From Sclerotinia nivalis (lineage: Eukaryota > Ascomycota > Leotiomycetes > Helotiales > Sclerotiniaceae): DNA of 64,000 bases. Where the stretch lies: positions 2,604,001-2,668,000 of the forward strand of contig JAPEIS010000004.1 in assembly GCA_029531795.1 (NCBI GenBank). The letters are read 5' to 3'. Of this stretch, positions 1 through 11,124 are shown piece by piece. A program made the position numbers and the translations under genes. The notes beneath the pieces were generated by a model. It saw only the letters and a program-made list of their open reading frames with translations, did not search any database and was not told the origin of the DNA. Each line of letters starts with the position of its first letter. Within the stretch, counting starts at the first letter, position 1.

Positions 1-1
1 A

Positions 2-388
2 ACTTATCCTGTCTTGCAGCCTCCTCAAGGATATTATTACCCCCAAACCTTTAATGCACCTATGACTTCTGCGGCTGGTGCAGCTCCTTTTGTACCTACA
101 CAACAGCAGCCACAACAAACATATAACCAAGCCGCACCACAGACTACTGAAACCTCGGCGACACAAGCACCTCAAAACTTGGTTGCTCAAGAAGTCAATG
201 GAATGGTGTATTACTATGATGCCGCACAAATTCCAGCTGTTCCAACCTTCCCAGGCGGCTATCAACAAACTCAACAATATCCTATGCAACAAGTAGGGGG
301 TGTAGTAGGAATAGGCGGAATGATGACACCAAGTCCAGATGGCTTCTATTATCCACAGCAACAAGGCGTAGTCTACTATACACAATAA
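2..388 (+). CDS. 3' end of a Q/P/Y-rich protein (partial)
   Basis: The frame is open from base 2 and ends at a TAA at 386-388, so this is the last exon or exon part of a gene that begins outside the window. The visible 128 residues are low-complexity: rich in Gln, Pro, Tyr and Thr, with QQPQQ-type runs, and end in a Gly/Met/Tyr-rich tail (GGMMTPSPDGFYYPQQQ then VVYYTQ). No catalytic motif, membrane segment or zinc-binding pattern is visible. The tail looks like a disordered C-terminus of an RNA- or nucleus-associated protein, but that is only an impression from composition. I do not recognise the family. The 3' flank is gene-free and G-rich for about 2 kb, as after other plus-strand genes here. 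Confidence 0.75.
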   Translation, partial: TYPVLQPPQGYYYPQTFNAPMTSAAGAAPFVPTQQQPQQTYNQAAPQTTETSATQAPQNLVAQEVNGMVYYYDAAQIPAVPTFPGGYQQTQQYPMQQVGGVVGIGGMMTPSPDGFYYPQQQGVVYYTQ

Positions 389-2833
389 CGACCTTCTATA
401 ACTTCCCCCACCATTGCCTCTATTCACGATCTGCAAGTCACATCTTTATAGTCCTTTTTAATGCCTTCAGCTATTTTATTCGTATTTCCTGAAGCGTTGC
501 TGTTTATTATCGTCTCTTGCTTATGGTTTTGATTGCGAAAAAAAGATATATCATTGTTCATTCTTCAGAAGCGGTGGCTTGACTTCTCATATCATGTTTT
601 TGTATTAGGGATGGCAATTCAATCTTTCGATTTGGTTGGCATGGTTTTTTTTTTGGTTGCAAGTTAGAGCCTCTACTATACTTTTCGGTTCTACCTCCTT
701 GCATTTCAATCTCTGATTCGGTTTCTTCGTCTTGGTACGGTGCGTTCTCTCAATGATAATGGCCCTGATGTTTCGATTGGAACTTGAAACGACGTATGGA
801 TATCTCTTTCGGCTGGACGCACGGTAGTGGGATGGTCTTTTGCATTGGATCGAAGCTTATCTTTGCTGTTAGCGAGCGGTTGGTGTCATGGATAGTAAGA
901 GTGAGGTGGAGGTTCGTGGTGAATTGACGAAGTAGTAGTGGTAGTGTTACATAGCGGGGACTATTATGGGTGGATCAGCATGTTAGCGGATCAAATGCGT
1001 CAATGGATATGTTACCATGTCCGCTTATGATACATCAATTGAATTACCATTTTTGATGTTACACATTTCTTGTCTTTGAGAATTCTCTATCTGATGTGTA
1101 TCGTGTATGTTGCCATGAAGAATATCCTCATTAGTCTGAACCTCTGCAAGCACCCAAACACCCAAACACCTCAACCCGCCAACGCAATCAATATTTCCGT
1201 ATCACCTCTTCCTCCTGCCAAATTAGTCATTCCATCCTCACCGTCACACATGACCCCTATTACTTTTGCACAATAGAACAAGAATTACCTTATCTGACAT
1301 GACTTGATCATATTGTACATTTATATATACTATATCATTGAATAGTACTTGCAGCAGTTATATGTACTTCATCTTCTCGACTGATTTGTTTCTAGGGAGG
1401 GAGCTCGTATGTAGAGAATGTGGATGGCTGTGCTGTAGTGGAGATTTCAGATGATGATGGTTATGGTTATGGTGAGTAGGATGGTAAGGAGGATGGTGAG
1501 TAGGATGATGATGATGGTGATGGTGTGCAGGAGGAGGAAGAGGGGGGGAGGAAGAGAAGAGGAGGATAATTTAAAAGTGTAAAAATGGCAGTTTTGTGTG
1601 AGCGTGGGTGTGGGCGAAGACTAGAAATTGGGGGGTTTGGTGGGTAAGGGTTAGAGAAGGGAAGGGGAAGGGGATAGATAAATAGAGGGAGGAAGTTTTT
1701 GGATGAGATGGGGAGAGGAGGGTGTGTGAAAATATATGGAAATCCGTGTGAAGAAAAGAAGAATTGAAGCGAGGATGATAGGCGATTGGCTGGTGAGACT
1801 ATAGTAAGAATAAGTGCTGCAGTTCAAAACAACAGCAAGATTATTGACGCTGATGCAATTAATATAATTATAAAAGCAACATGAACCGTGCCCCTTCCCT
1901 ACCATCCAAATTAAATACGGGATTGAAATACCCCCCAATCTACAGAAATACATAGAATTAACTACGAGTACGAATTCTCAACCTGTAAAAAGAGATATTA
2001 GCATGTATATATATACCCATCCATTAGTCTTGAGTTCGTTCCTCACCACGTATGAACCATTAAAGAACATGAAAAGTTAAATTTTCTGAAGAAATACCCT
2101 TAGTGTGGTATTCCGGGTGGGGGGATGAGAAATATTCGTCTTTGGGGCCTTTGCCGGTTTGACTGCACTGATGAATAGGTGTGGGATGTTGGGATATCAG
2201 TAAATTGCGTATAGTTCCTTCAATAGTGAGCTTATGATTTTATCATTGTAATACTAGTCATTTTGTGAATTATGGTGAGTGATATAGCATAACATAGTAT
2301 GGCGGATAAGAAGTTGGTCGACGGTATCTAGTAAGAGAATGGGGGGAGGGGTGGAATCATCAGGACGCGCTTGGTCAAAGTGAGGATATTGGGGATACCC
2401 AGTGGCATTGGATGAGGGATGGAGTTGTGTGTTAGAATTGAAGAGGTCTTTTTCGAAATTTACAAAAGAGGAGGGATGTTGGTAATATATTGGTTTGCTG
2501 TGAGGATTAGGGAGGTTTTGCGGAGGAATTCGAGGTGAAGAGTTGGTGGTGGGTGTGTGAGGAGTTTATTTTGTGAGGAATAATAGCTGAAGTGGTTTTA
2601 TCCATACTTTTGCATATAGCAACGAATAACGCGAAGCTATTGAGTATGTAGATTCTCCGCAAGCTAGCTATGGTTGGTGGAACTTGTGAAGTGGTTCGGA
2701 CTGATAGGTTTGTGGATAGTCGGCTATTTAAGGAGTTGACATTAGAGATAGTAGAGCAACTCTCAATCACCTAACCCGTGAAATTATATGGTGTTAGGAA
2801 GGTAAAGTGCTAATATATGTGTAAATGTTTGTA
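389..2833. other. gene-free spacer, G-rich on the plus strand
   Basis: No coding frame here has exon-like structure; the short frames on both strands are scattered and low-complexity. The plus strand is strikingly G/A-rich from about 1450 to 2550 with degenerate GGT/GAT repeats (GATGATGATGG-type around 1450-1530) and G-runs. This fits the 3' flank of the gene ending at 388. Confidence 0.6.
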
Positions 2834-2950
2834 ATTGATTGATTGATTTAATTAACGTCCACATTGAGTCAAAGACTATCTAGGACAATTAAGAGCTCAA
2901 TCGAGCTCTTAACAGATGGCTATAAGTAGTGCTATCTAAATAGTATATAG
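2834..2950 (-). mobile_element. degraded SINE-like element, copy 1
   Basis: Read on the minus strand, this stretch aligns end to end with the SINE-like insertion at 34100-34229. The shared blocks are an ATCTGTTA block, a CTAGATAGTCTT/TTAGATAGTCTT block, a GACTCA(A/G)TGT block, GTAGACGTTAATT/GTGGACGTTAATT and an (ATCA)n tail. A 7-bp repeat GTTTGTA sits on both sides (2827-2833 and 2951-2957) and may be a target-site duplication. A perfect hairpin (10-bp arms, AATC loop) lies at 2889-2912, where the other copy has its B-box-like GGTTCG. It is more diverged and probably older than copy 2. Confidence 0.6.
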
Positions 2951-3085
2951 GTTTGTATATATTTTTGATAAAGGAAGTGAAAATTAATATTGGGGAGCAA
3001 AGCCCGATCTTTATATAGTATTGTATATAAAAATAAAAATACCAATCAAAGTATTATATTTATGATTTTCCAAATCCGATCCCTT

Positions 3086-3322
3086 TATCACGGAGGCAGC
3101 AGACAGGATAACAGAAATCACTTTTATTGATAAGACGTAGCTCGAAGAGCTACGTTTCTACAGAAGGAACGTTTCCTTTAAATACATTTGTGTGTGCTAG
3201 GGCTCCGAGCCCTAGCGCTCTTACAGGGTACGATCACCGAGCGTGCCCCGCTCGGTGCTGGATCGGACAGGTGGAGCCTACTAAAGGGGCCGGTCCAGTG
3301 GCCCGGCCCTGACCCCGTGACA
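3086..3322 (-). mobile_element. solo-LTR-like, hairpin-rich insertion
   Basis: A sharp GC-rich island in AT-rich DNA. On the minus strand it starts TGTCACGGGG and ends CCTCCGTGATA, i.e. LTR-like ends with an imperfect inverted repeat; CCCTTTATCA occurs at both edges (3081-3090 and 3323-3332), consistent with a 5-bp duplication CCCTT plus chance extension, or a 10-bp duplication. Inside are four hairpins: 3135-3155 (9-bp arms), 3196-3216 (10-bp arms), 3235-3257 (9-bp arms) and 3287-3309 (7-bp arms). On the minus strand there are TATTTAAAGG (TATA-like) and AATAAAAG (polyA-like) motifs. No coding part remains, so a solo LTR of a gypsy-type element is the simplest reading; a hairpin-bearing non-autonomous element is possible. 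Confidence 0.55.
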
Positions 3323-4095
3323 CCCTTTATCAATCAAATTCAAACAATTTTTTTTTATATCAACTCTTTATTCTATTTGTAACTTCTCAATAATTATACT
3401 TTGCTTAATATCGATTTTATAGAATCCTTCAAACTATAAGGATATTGATTTTACAAGGTACTTTAATCCTATATATAGTATATCCTTTACCGAATTCTAT
3501 AGTAGATATATTATTAGCTCAGATTGTTCTATATAATTCCTTCAAATATATAAATTATTGTTGTTTTGATTCGAATCGAAAAAAGTAAAGTTTGAACTTT
3601 AAAACCGAATTTGATAAATCGTATCTAATGTCTTAAAGGAATCTTGGAAATGATTTTGTGATATATTATTGTAGATAATGATGTTGTTCTTTGTTTTGTA
3701 ATAAAAGTAATATTATAAAAAGCACAATCCGATAATACGATTATCAAAAAACCGAGATCTGATCTTTGCTATCAACCAACTCGGAGACAAAAAAACGTTG
3801 CGATCGGGTACCTTTTCTTCTTCCAATCATTACGACTCTATCAAATGATTCAAACTTAGCTTTGCAGACTTTAATAATTAAATAAAAGAGCTGGAGGTTC
3901 GTAGAGGACACCGCGTACAGGTGTTGAGTCTTGTCCTCCAAAATGTTTGTAATAATAGCCAGTAGTGAGCAATAGATCTCTCATGAGACACCACAGAAAT
4001 ACCTAGATTTCGGTAGATACTCAGATAACGATATGATATCTATATCCCAGCCAATTTTAATACAACCAACCAAATTCTCCACAAGCCCATTATCT
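3323..4095. other. AT-rich gene-free spacer
   Basis: Very AT-rich to about 3740, then mixed; no exon-like frame. From about 4040 the plus strand becomes C-rich, which is the 3' flank of the minus-strand MATE gene. Confidence 0.55.
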
Positions 4096-5734
4096 TCACA
4101 CAGCCAAAACACCATTAATATCCTGCCTCGCATTTATCCCTCCAACCCCCGCCTCAACCCTCTCGCCTACCTCCATCCTCCCAAACGCCCTCTTAACCTC
4201 TCCCTCCCAATCACTCCAACCAACAATCACCCACTCCAGTGCACCCACAATATAGAGCGCAATACACTGACCCACCCATAATCCACCCAAACCCCACCCA
4301 TGAAACGCCAACCAAATGCCCAATGGTAACGCACCACAATAATAACTCACAAAATTGACTGCCGCACCAACATGTTGTCTACCCATTCCTCTTAGACTTC
4401 CACCACAACTTCCATTTAAACCATCTGCTATTTGGAATAGTGCCACATAAGGCATGACTTCCGCTGTCAATTTGATGACTCTCATATCATCATTGAAGAT
4501 CCTCGCATAGAAATCCTTTACACTCATAAGGATAATCAAAATCACTAATCCCATTACCATACTCAACCAAGCAGCTACATTTGCAGCTCTAGCTGCTCCC
4601 TTTGCATTTCTCGCTCCTAACAAGTTCCCAACTCGTGAGCTGGCTGCTACACCAATTCCAAAGGGTATCGTATTCATCACTTGATCTGTAGTCATAATGA
4701 CACTTTGAGCAGCCAATGGAATAGTACCTAATCTACCGGCGGCCAAGGCAACTATTTCAAAGGCCCACCATTCGGTACCGACGTGAATTATACCGAGGAG
4801 AGCAAGACGAGAGAATGTCCAGAGATTATGAAGAGATTGTGTAGTGAAGCCGCCCCAGCATTGGTGTCCAGTTATGAAACGAGAGTAGAGGACTAAGAGA
4901 AGGAAGGAGAGCCAATAGGAGAGACCTGTTGCGAGAGGCGCGCCGATAAGTCCGAGGTCAAACGTATGGATGAAGAGATAGTTCAGGCCAGCGGAGATGG
5001 GCGAGGTTATGAGAAGAACGTAGGTGCCTGGACGCATGATTTCTATACGGGGTGAGTTAGATCTCGGTTAGTAGAAAAGAGGAAAGATGGGATTAGTAAG
5101 TACCTTGCGCTTGTAAATACTTCTTCATAGCTTCGAAGTAAATATATCCCAATCCACCTGGAATTAACGCTGTCAAAAACCTAGCACTTTCCACACAAAT
5201 ATATTCTTCCTGTCCCAACAATCTAAACACCGGCGCAGAACAAGCCCACAATATAGCAACTGGTATATAAAAAGCCGTAAGAATCAAGAAACCCCTTTGT
5301 AACAATATTCCCAAATCGTGTGGGTTCTTGCTTCCAGTAAATGATGATGATGCCAATGTATCTAGAGCAGTACTTCCACCAAGCGCGATAAGCCATGCTG
5401 TAGACATGGCAAACATGTAACTAAAAGCCGCAGTCGCCAGAGCCTCAGGACTTAGTCGTCCGACTATCAGGACTGATATTGTTTGAAGAGAATTCTGCAA
5501 TGCATATGCGAGGATAACGGGAATGGAACCTCGTAATAGGAGGAGGAACTCGGAAAGCCATCTTTTAGCTGGGGTTGTACCATCTTCTTCGATTTCGTAG
5601 GTTTCTCCTTCATTGGTTGATTGGGGAAGGAGTGAAGATTGTTCGTTTGGAGAAGTGGGCGTTGGTGAGGTATTGGCTGAATGTTGGAAGACTTTTGGAA
5701 GCCATGATGACTTGAAATCGTTTTGGTCGTTCAT
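4096..5734 (-). CDS. MATE-family multidrug/toxin extrusion transporter
   Basis: Two exons, 5104-5734 and 4096-5042, joined over a 61-nt intron (GTACTT...TATAG), give 525 aa, the normal length of fungal MATE transporters (YDR338C/ERC1 type). The first ~60 residues are polar (Ser/Pro/Glu) and cytosolic. About twelve hydrophobic helices follow, starting with the segment at FLLLLRGSIPVILAYALQNS and the MATE-like ISVLIVGRLSPEALATAAF; the second half repeats the pattern with LAAQSVIMTTDQVMNTIPFG and ASSRVGNLLGARNAKGAARA. The family exchanges H+ or Na+ for organic cations or small toxic compounds, usually at the vacuole or plasma membrane; the substrate cannot be told here. The start is the first ATG of the open frame. 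The coding strand is C-rich at the 5' side of exon 2 and G-rich near the stop. Confidence 0.93.
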
Positions 5735-6975
5735 GATATATAGCCACCAGATGGGGTGTCGATATGTTTATAAAGAAACGCAATAGATAAAGACAGTATA
5801 CTACTCATCTATTGCAATGAAAAGTATAAAATACGAAAAGGTGGGATAAAGTACCTTCTGAATATCACTTACCTATTTAGTGTGAGTATTAAAAATATCA
5901 GTAAACATAATTGATATCAGGATTTCCACTGATTAATAAAGATACAACGACAGGACATCGGGTGAGAAGGTAAGGCAAGGAAAAAAAAGGAGTACAAATC
6001 GACCTACACAGCACGCAGGTACATCATTACCATTGACAAATTATCGAGTGTAAAAAGTACTGCATCTTTGAACTGTACAAACGGCCAGGATATCAAATCT
6101 ATCAATGAATAGATTTGTCAAAGGTTGTAAACCAGAGATATACGAGTAATGAAACACGGAAACGGGAGGATGCCGCTGAGGCTTCTTGCAGCTTCATTTG
6201 ACGCCAAAATGCATAAGGAAGCTGGTAAAAAGATATTGAGGCATCATAGACATCCATAGATAGATACAAAGGAAATCAAGCAAATTCGTTGGTCGATGTG
6301 AAGTTGGATAGAAAATGAGTGTCGAATGAGTAGAAGAATTCTTATCTGACCATGCAAGAAGGATTGTCACTGTTATCTTGTCGCTTCTCGTAATAGCTTC
6401 ATCATAGCTTTGCACGTGATGAAATGCCGGTTACGTATTTAAAATCAAGATTCTGACTTGATGTATTGACAAATGCCGCGGAAATTTGTATCAGATCCAA
6501 TGATAAATTACATTGGATCCCTTGAATCCAAGATTTCATTAGATAAACATGTATCCTGTGGAGAACTCCGGACGGATATCTACATTTTGTGATTGCATTT
6601 CCTGTGACCTCGCTTGGATGGTACTCACGTACTATGTACATATCGACACCAGTTAATAACCCGGTCCAATTAAATACCATTTATTGCTATTGATAGCACA
6701 AGAGAGGGCTCGCTGCATGAACGATTGATGGCTTAAATCACGACATAATTCTTCTCCCGTATCTAGATCACAAAAGTAGAGAAGGATCATTCCATTGACA
6801 CATCGATTCACATATACGTAAGATTCTTCATCTGACTTGTACAACCTTAATGAGACATTCCCCCAAACTTTAGCTGACTAATCCGGGGTAGAGCCAGCTC
6901 CACTACCGATTTCTTTTCTCCAAAGATTCTGATCTTGATAAGATAGCCAATTTCTGGGACGATATCAATTAACAT
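5735..6975. other. spacer between MATE and Egh16-like genes
   Basis: Contains the MATE promoter side (5735-6000) and the 3' flank of the next minus-strand gene. Three short overlapping minus-strand frames between 6194 and 6844 lack a shared splice model, recognisable domain or good start, and I do not call them. Confidence 0.5.
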
Positions 6976-7869
6976 TTAAACAGAGAACTTCACAGGCTTC
7001 AGGTTTTTCCTAGTAGCAGCTGTACTGTTCGTCCCAGTAGATTGCTGAACAGCGACGCATCCACCGAAAGGTCCCGCATTTGATGGGTTCACAATTTTAA
7101 CCATACAGACATTGGACTGGCCTGCTATTGTGCCGGTACAAGTTGTCCCAGCCGGAATGGCTACACTGAAAGGCTATAAAATCGATTAGCAAATAATGAA
7201 AGATGGATGAATGGGAAAATTACTCACGAAGTCCTCATTGATATTAGTGGCTCTCTTCATTAAACCAAGACTTCTCAACACTCGGTTCCATTTCGTTTGT
7301 TTGCTCTTTTTGATATTACCATTGTTTCCTGGAACTTGGGTAGTGACCACGGCCTTGACCGCTTTGGAGAAATCACCCATTCCGGTGGTGTCGACCATGG
7401 CCGTGAGAGGCTGTTTCGCGTGTTAGCGGTTATGATTGATTTTTGGTGACGAGAAGGAGTGTATACATACACCTGCACCATCAGAAGTCACTATGTGGAA
7501 AGTTCCCGAGATAGAAGCATTATCGGTACTGATTTGTGGAAGTGTGCTGCCCGAAAGAGCCATCGACTTGGTGACACCAGACTCTGCTTGATTTCTTCCC
7601 GCAGCCTACAAACTGTTAGTCGAAACTCGATATACAAACTGGAAGCTATGAGTTACCTCAGTTTGTCCACAGTTGTTCCTGCCAGTGTTGAAGACAGTAG
7701 TATCAACCTCTGTTTTTGAGTTTGATCCTGCACCTGGAACAACAGCTCCTTTAATGCCCAAAGCAGTACCATTTCCGCCAAGGTCTCCGCTAACAACGGC
7801 AATCTTTCCGTGAGCGGCCACAAGAGGACTGAGGGCGAGGAGGCCAATGAGAATAGATGGAGTGTACAT
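6976..7869 (-). CDS. Egh16/Gas1-like secreted protein
   Basis: Four exons (7657-7869, 7471-7605, 7228-7410, 6976-7173) with introns of 51, 60 and 54 nt, all splitting between codons, give 242 aa. A signal peptide of about 19 residues ends at LSPLVAA, and the mature protein would start HGKIAVVSGDLGGNG. The following GTALGIKGAVVPGAG and TTQVPGNNGNIKK stretches and the C-terminal NPSNAGPFGGCVAVQQS are what I recognise as the Egh16/Egh16H (powdery mildew) and Gas1/Gas2 (rice blast appressorium) family, which is linked to early plant infection; the biochemical role is unknown. Cysteines near the end (TTCTGT, NVCMV, GGCVA) could pair. If cleavage is at VAA/HG, the mature N-terminus is histidine, as in copper-binding histidine-brace proteins; this is inference only. 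Confidence 0.88.
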
Positions 7870-9874
7870 GATGATGACAATTTGTGGAAAATGAGATAAT
7901 AGTCAAAGACAAGGTAAAGTATTGTTTTATAGAGAAGAGTGGTTCTAATAAGCCAACAAAAATAAAAAGTAAGTTGATTGAAGTGAAGAGGTACAGCCTG
8001 CTGTATTGGGAAGATGAGAAAATGAGTTGAATGAAGAGTAAAATCGAAGGAATTCCTCCTCATCTTAAACAAACTCAAGTATCGCTAACAACTTCAAAAG
8101 AGACCAAACCATCGTCGCCGATACAGTCTAATCAGGGAATATCAGAGGAACATGGAAAGATAGCATTGGGGCTCCTTGAACGGTCGTGAGTCTCTTACAC
8201 AGTAGAGAAGGACGACGAAGGCATATCTGGAAACACGGGGCTTAGATCAAGCGTTAAAAGAAACATACACTTTAGATGAAGTATCTCTTTGTATGTGAAA
8301 GGTGAGCTTTAGCCACAAAAGGCCTAACTATCGGCTCAATTTGAGACTGCTGATCGAGCATATATTCGACATACCCATAACCTTGACACCGGCAAGTTGG
8401 AAAACCTTGAGATGGTAGAAAAATTAAAAATCTATGGGATCACTTAACCAATAGAAAAATAAAGCCAACAGCCGGGTATCCTGTCAAGCTTTAAATATAA
8501 AGATTTAGCATTATGACATGCTTCCGTAGTCAAGCATTTACGTTTGTGTTGAATGCGAACGCCATACCTGAATTGGGCACAGATCAATCCACGAACAGAG
8601 AATAGGCTTCATCTCATAATTTTGCTGGATGAGAACGACCCCTCGATGTGCCAATCTTGATAAGTTCTGAAACGTTTATTGTTTTGGGAAATGATAAGCG
8701 ATAGCTGAGAAAGATCCCCGCCAGGATGGTGGAAAACCGGCATTTCGAAGGTACGGACGGATAATGAAATAATATTGGATAGCCCCCGGTATGATGTGAA
8801 ACAATTCTCCGTTGCAGTAAACTCGAATTTCGGTCGAAATTGGTATGTATGTACACGGGGTTTTCGGTAGTTGATCATTTCGGAATACCCGCCGAGAGGA
8901 CATCCCAAAATTGGGCATAATTGCAAGGCCCGACACACATCTCCCGAATATCCTGGACGAAGATCCAATTGACAAAACGATGGAATTGCACATGGAACGG
9001 ATCAAGGTTGTTGACACCCTCGTCCAAACATTTGTGCTTCAGATAATTCCAGCCCGCCTTGTAAATAAAAACTGCAAGTTCAGCTAGGCACTAGTGCTGC
9101 CGCTGTCATCATCTTGACAGTATGTGACTCTGATGAGAATGCGAAGTTTCGAAAATTGGACGAACGATCATCGCGGCCCTTTCTGGTAGTTCTTAAGCAA
9201 TTCGGATTCTGTGACACTAGATCAACCGCAATATTCCATCTGATTGCCAGAGATAAATGAATTTACCCCAGTTAAATCACTATTGTGATAGCTCTATCAG
9301 ATCACCTTCTGCATCAGCATGATATACCAGAAGGTCTGTCTGCATGAGATATCCTCAGTTGTTATGTTATGGAGCAGGCAGTCTGATATGTTTTCAGCAT
9401 GGCATATCAGTTACCACTAAGTGGGTATGGAAAAAGACAGTAGGTAAGAACTATCAAGTGGCAGAGAATGTTTTGATGATTGTCAAAGTGGTGGCTTTGT
9501 TGAGAAGAAGGATCAAAAATAACAACATCAATTGCTAGAAGGAAAGCTATAGGTACAATTGAATTGTACCCGAGCACTATTGGAATGGGAGGGTTGAAAT
9601 GATCTGAGCCGATTCAAAATTTGTTGAATGTATATTCAATGATCCACTAGCTCTTTAGATTAGTCAGCAGATACCCTATATAGGATCTCTGCTTCCATAG
9701 AACTTAGCTCTCTAGTTATCATAATATGAATATGTTCACCCATAATATCGTCAATAAAATTGAACCATATCACAGCTCTCGGTAGGTCAGAATATTATCA
9801 TCACCGGGGGGACAAATATCTTATTTGGAAACTTCTGCAAACCATCCTATAATCGAAACATCATCAACAATACT
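7870..9874. other. gene-free spacer
   Basis: The first 200 bp are the promoter side of the Egh16-like gene, with a TATAAAAC-type box on the minus strand near 7925-7932. The rest has only short overlapping frames (e.g. 8609-9017, minus) without homology or a splice model. No repeat recognised. Confidence 0.5.
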
Positions 9875-10671
9875 ATGGATCCTTCTCACGTCCCCATTCC
9901 CTCGGGCTTCACGAAATTTCCTCTCTTTCCTAGGGAAGTACAACTTGAGATATGGTTCCATGCACTTCCCCAAGGACAACTCGTGTATTACGGTATTAGA
10001 CGTTTATTCCAGCCACGCATTATCCTATGCCAGTCTCGAATCTCGAGGGGTTTATCTCAAATACTTCAAGGAATTTGCCCATGATTCGGCGTGTCCCTTT
10101 TATCGGCAGAAGCAAGAAGTCCCTTTCTTGTGCGATCAACAAGGGATACAGCTTGTGTATACGATGTCATTTAGAATGCTCTCAGCGAGTTACTTCTCGA
10201 ATCACAGACTCCTGTGTCTGCTCAAAGAAGCATGATTTAGTTAATTTTCGTTATATCACCATTCTAGCGGATCGAAAATTCTGTACAACCATGTACCCAC
10301 ATCCGTCCCCTAATAATCAAAGTAACCCAGCGCCGTACTCTGCAAAAAGCACATTTATCGGATTGGGATCTACCTACGACTCGTTCTCCAATAGACATCC
10401 AGCAGTCGAGACTGTCAGCTATGTGGTCGGATGCGAGACTGTTGAAGAGACGGCCAAAAAGTTTCTCGAGATGAAATTGATAGCGTCGCTAAGGGGATCC
10501 GAAAGGGAAAGGAAAAGTCAGGCAGATTTGAAGTTGGCGATCGAATATTTCTACATGGGCACCGTTAGTAATGTTTGTAAAGGCTTTGAAGAATGGAAGA
10601 TTTTGCACCCTGAAATAAATATCCCACCGGTTCAGATGGTGTTTCCTACGAGCGGAGAATCGTCTGGATAA
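9875..10671 (+). pseudogene. 2EXR-domain gene, reading frame broken
   Basis: The frame from the ATG at 9875 begins with a 2EXR-like N-terminus (TKFPLFPREVQLEIWFHALP, then QGQLV), the fungal F-box-like domain of unknown function. The next conserved part of that domain (SYASLESRGVYLKYFKEFA, matching the usual CRESR-x-x-x-LKYY) is in a different frame between about 9990 and 10150. The remaining C-terminal part, ending GFEEWKILHPEINIPP...SGESSG at 10671, is in the third frame. One 41-nt GT-AG intron could join the first and third frames, but it would remove the conserved CRESR-like part. I found no set of introns restoring all three, so two frameshifts in a decayed gene is the simplest reading; sequence error or unusual splicing remain open. 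Confidence 0.55.
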
Positions 10672-11124
10672 AAGATAGCTGCGGGATTCTTCTTGAGAGG
10701 GGTTAGGTACTAGGGTTATGCTCAACCTTGTTTGTGAGTTATGGAGGCGAGTCGGCGGAAGGTGAGGAGAGATTATTCTGATTATGAATTTCTAGCAGTG
10801 GATGAATATGGTAATCAGCGGGTATTCTTTATCTATCGTCTGCATTAGAATCTAATGGTCCCCACGTTATTGATACGATAAAGGTGATGTTTGAGTATTA
10901 AGAAATGATATTGGGTATATATTCACATCATTTCACCGAAAGGTAGAGTAAGGGCACGAAAATTTTGTATGCATGTTAAAATTTAATTCTCTTTATGATT
11001 GCGGTTACGTAGGCAATGTAGAGATTAATAAAAAGGGAAGCGCGGCCATAATAGTTCTTGTAAAAGAATCTTGAAAACAACGCAGGAATTCCATGAGAAA
11101 AGACACGCCAGTACCGCCACTGTT
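10672..11124. other. convergent spacer
   Basis: 3' flanks of the plus-strand 2EXR gene and the minus-strand unknown gene. AT-rich around 10860-11000; nothing else seen. Confidence 0.5.

Noticed and set aside
6194..6844. Three overlapping minus-strand frames that might form one gene
   Set aside because: No splice sites give a continuous product, and none of the pieces resembles a known domain.
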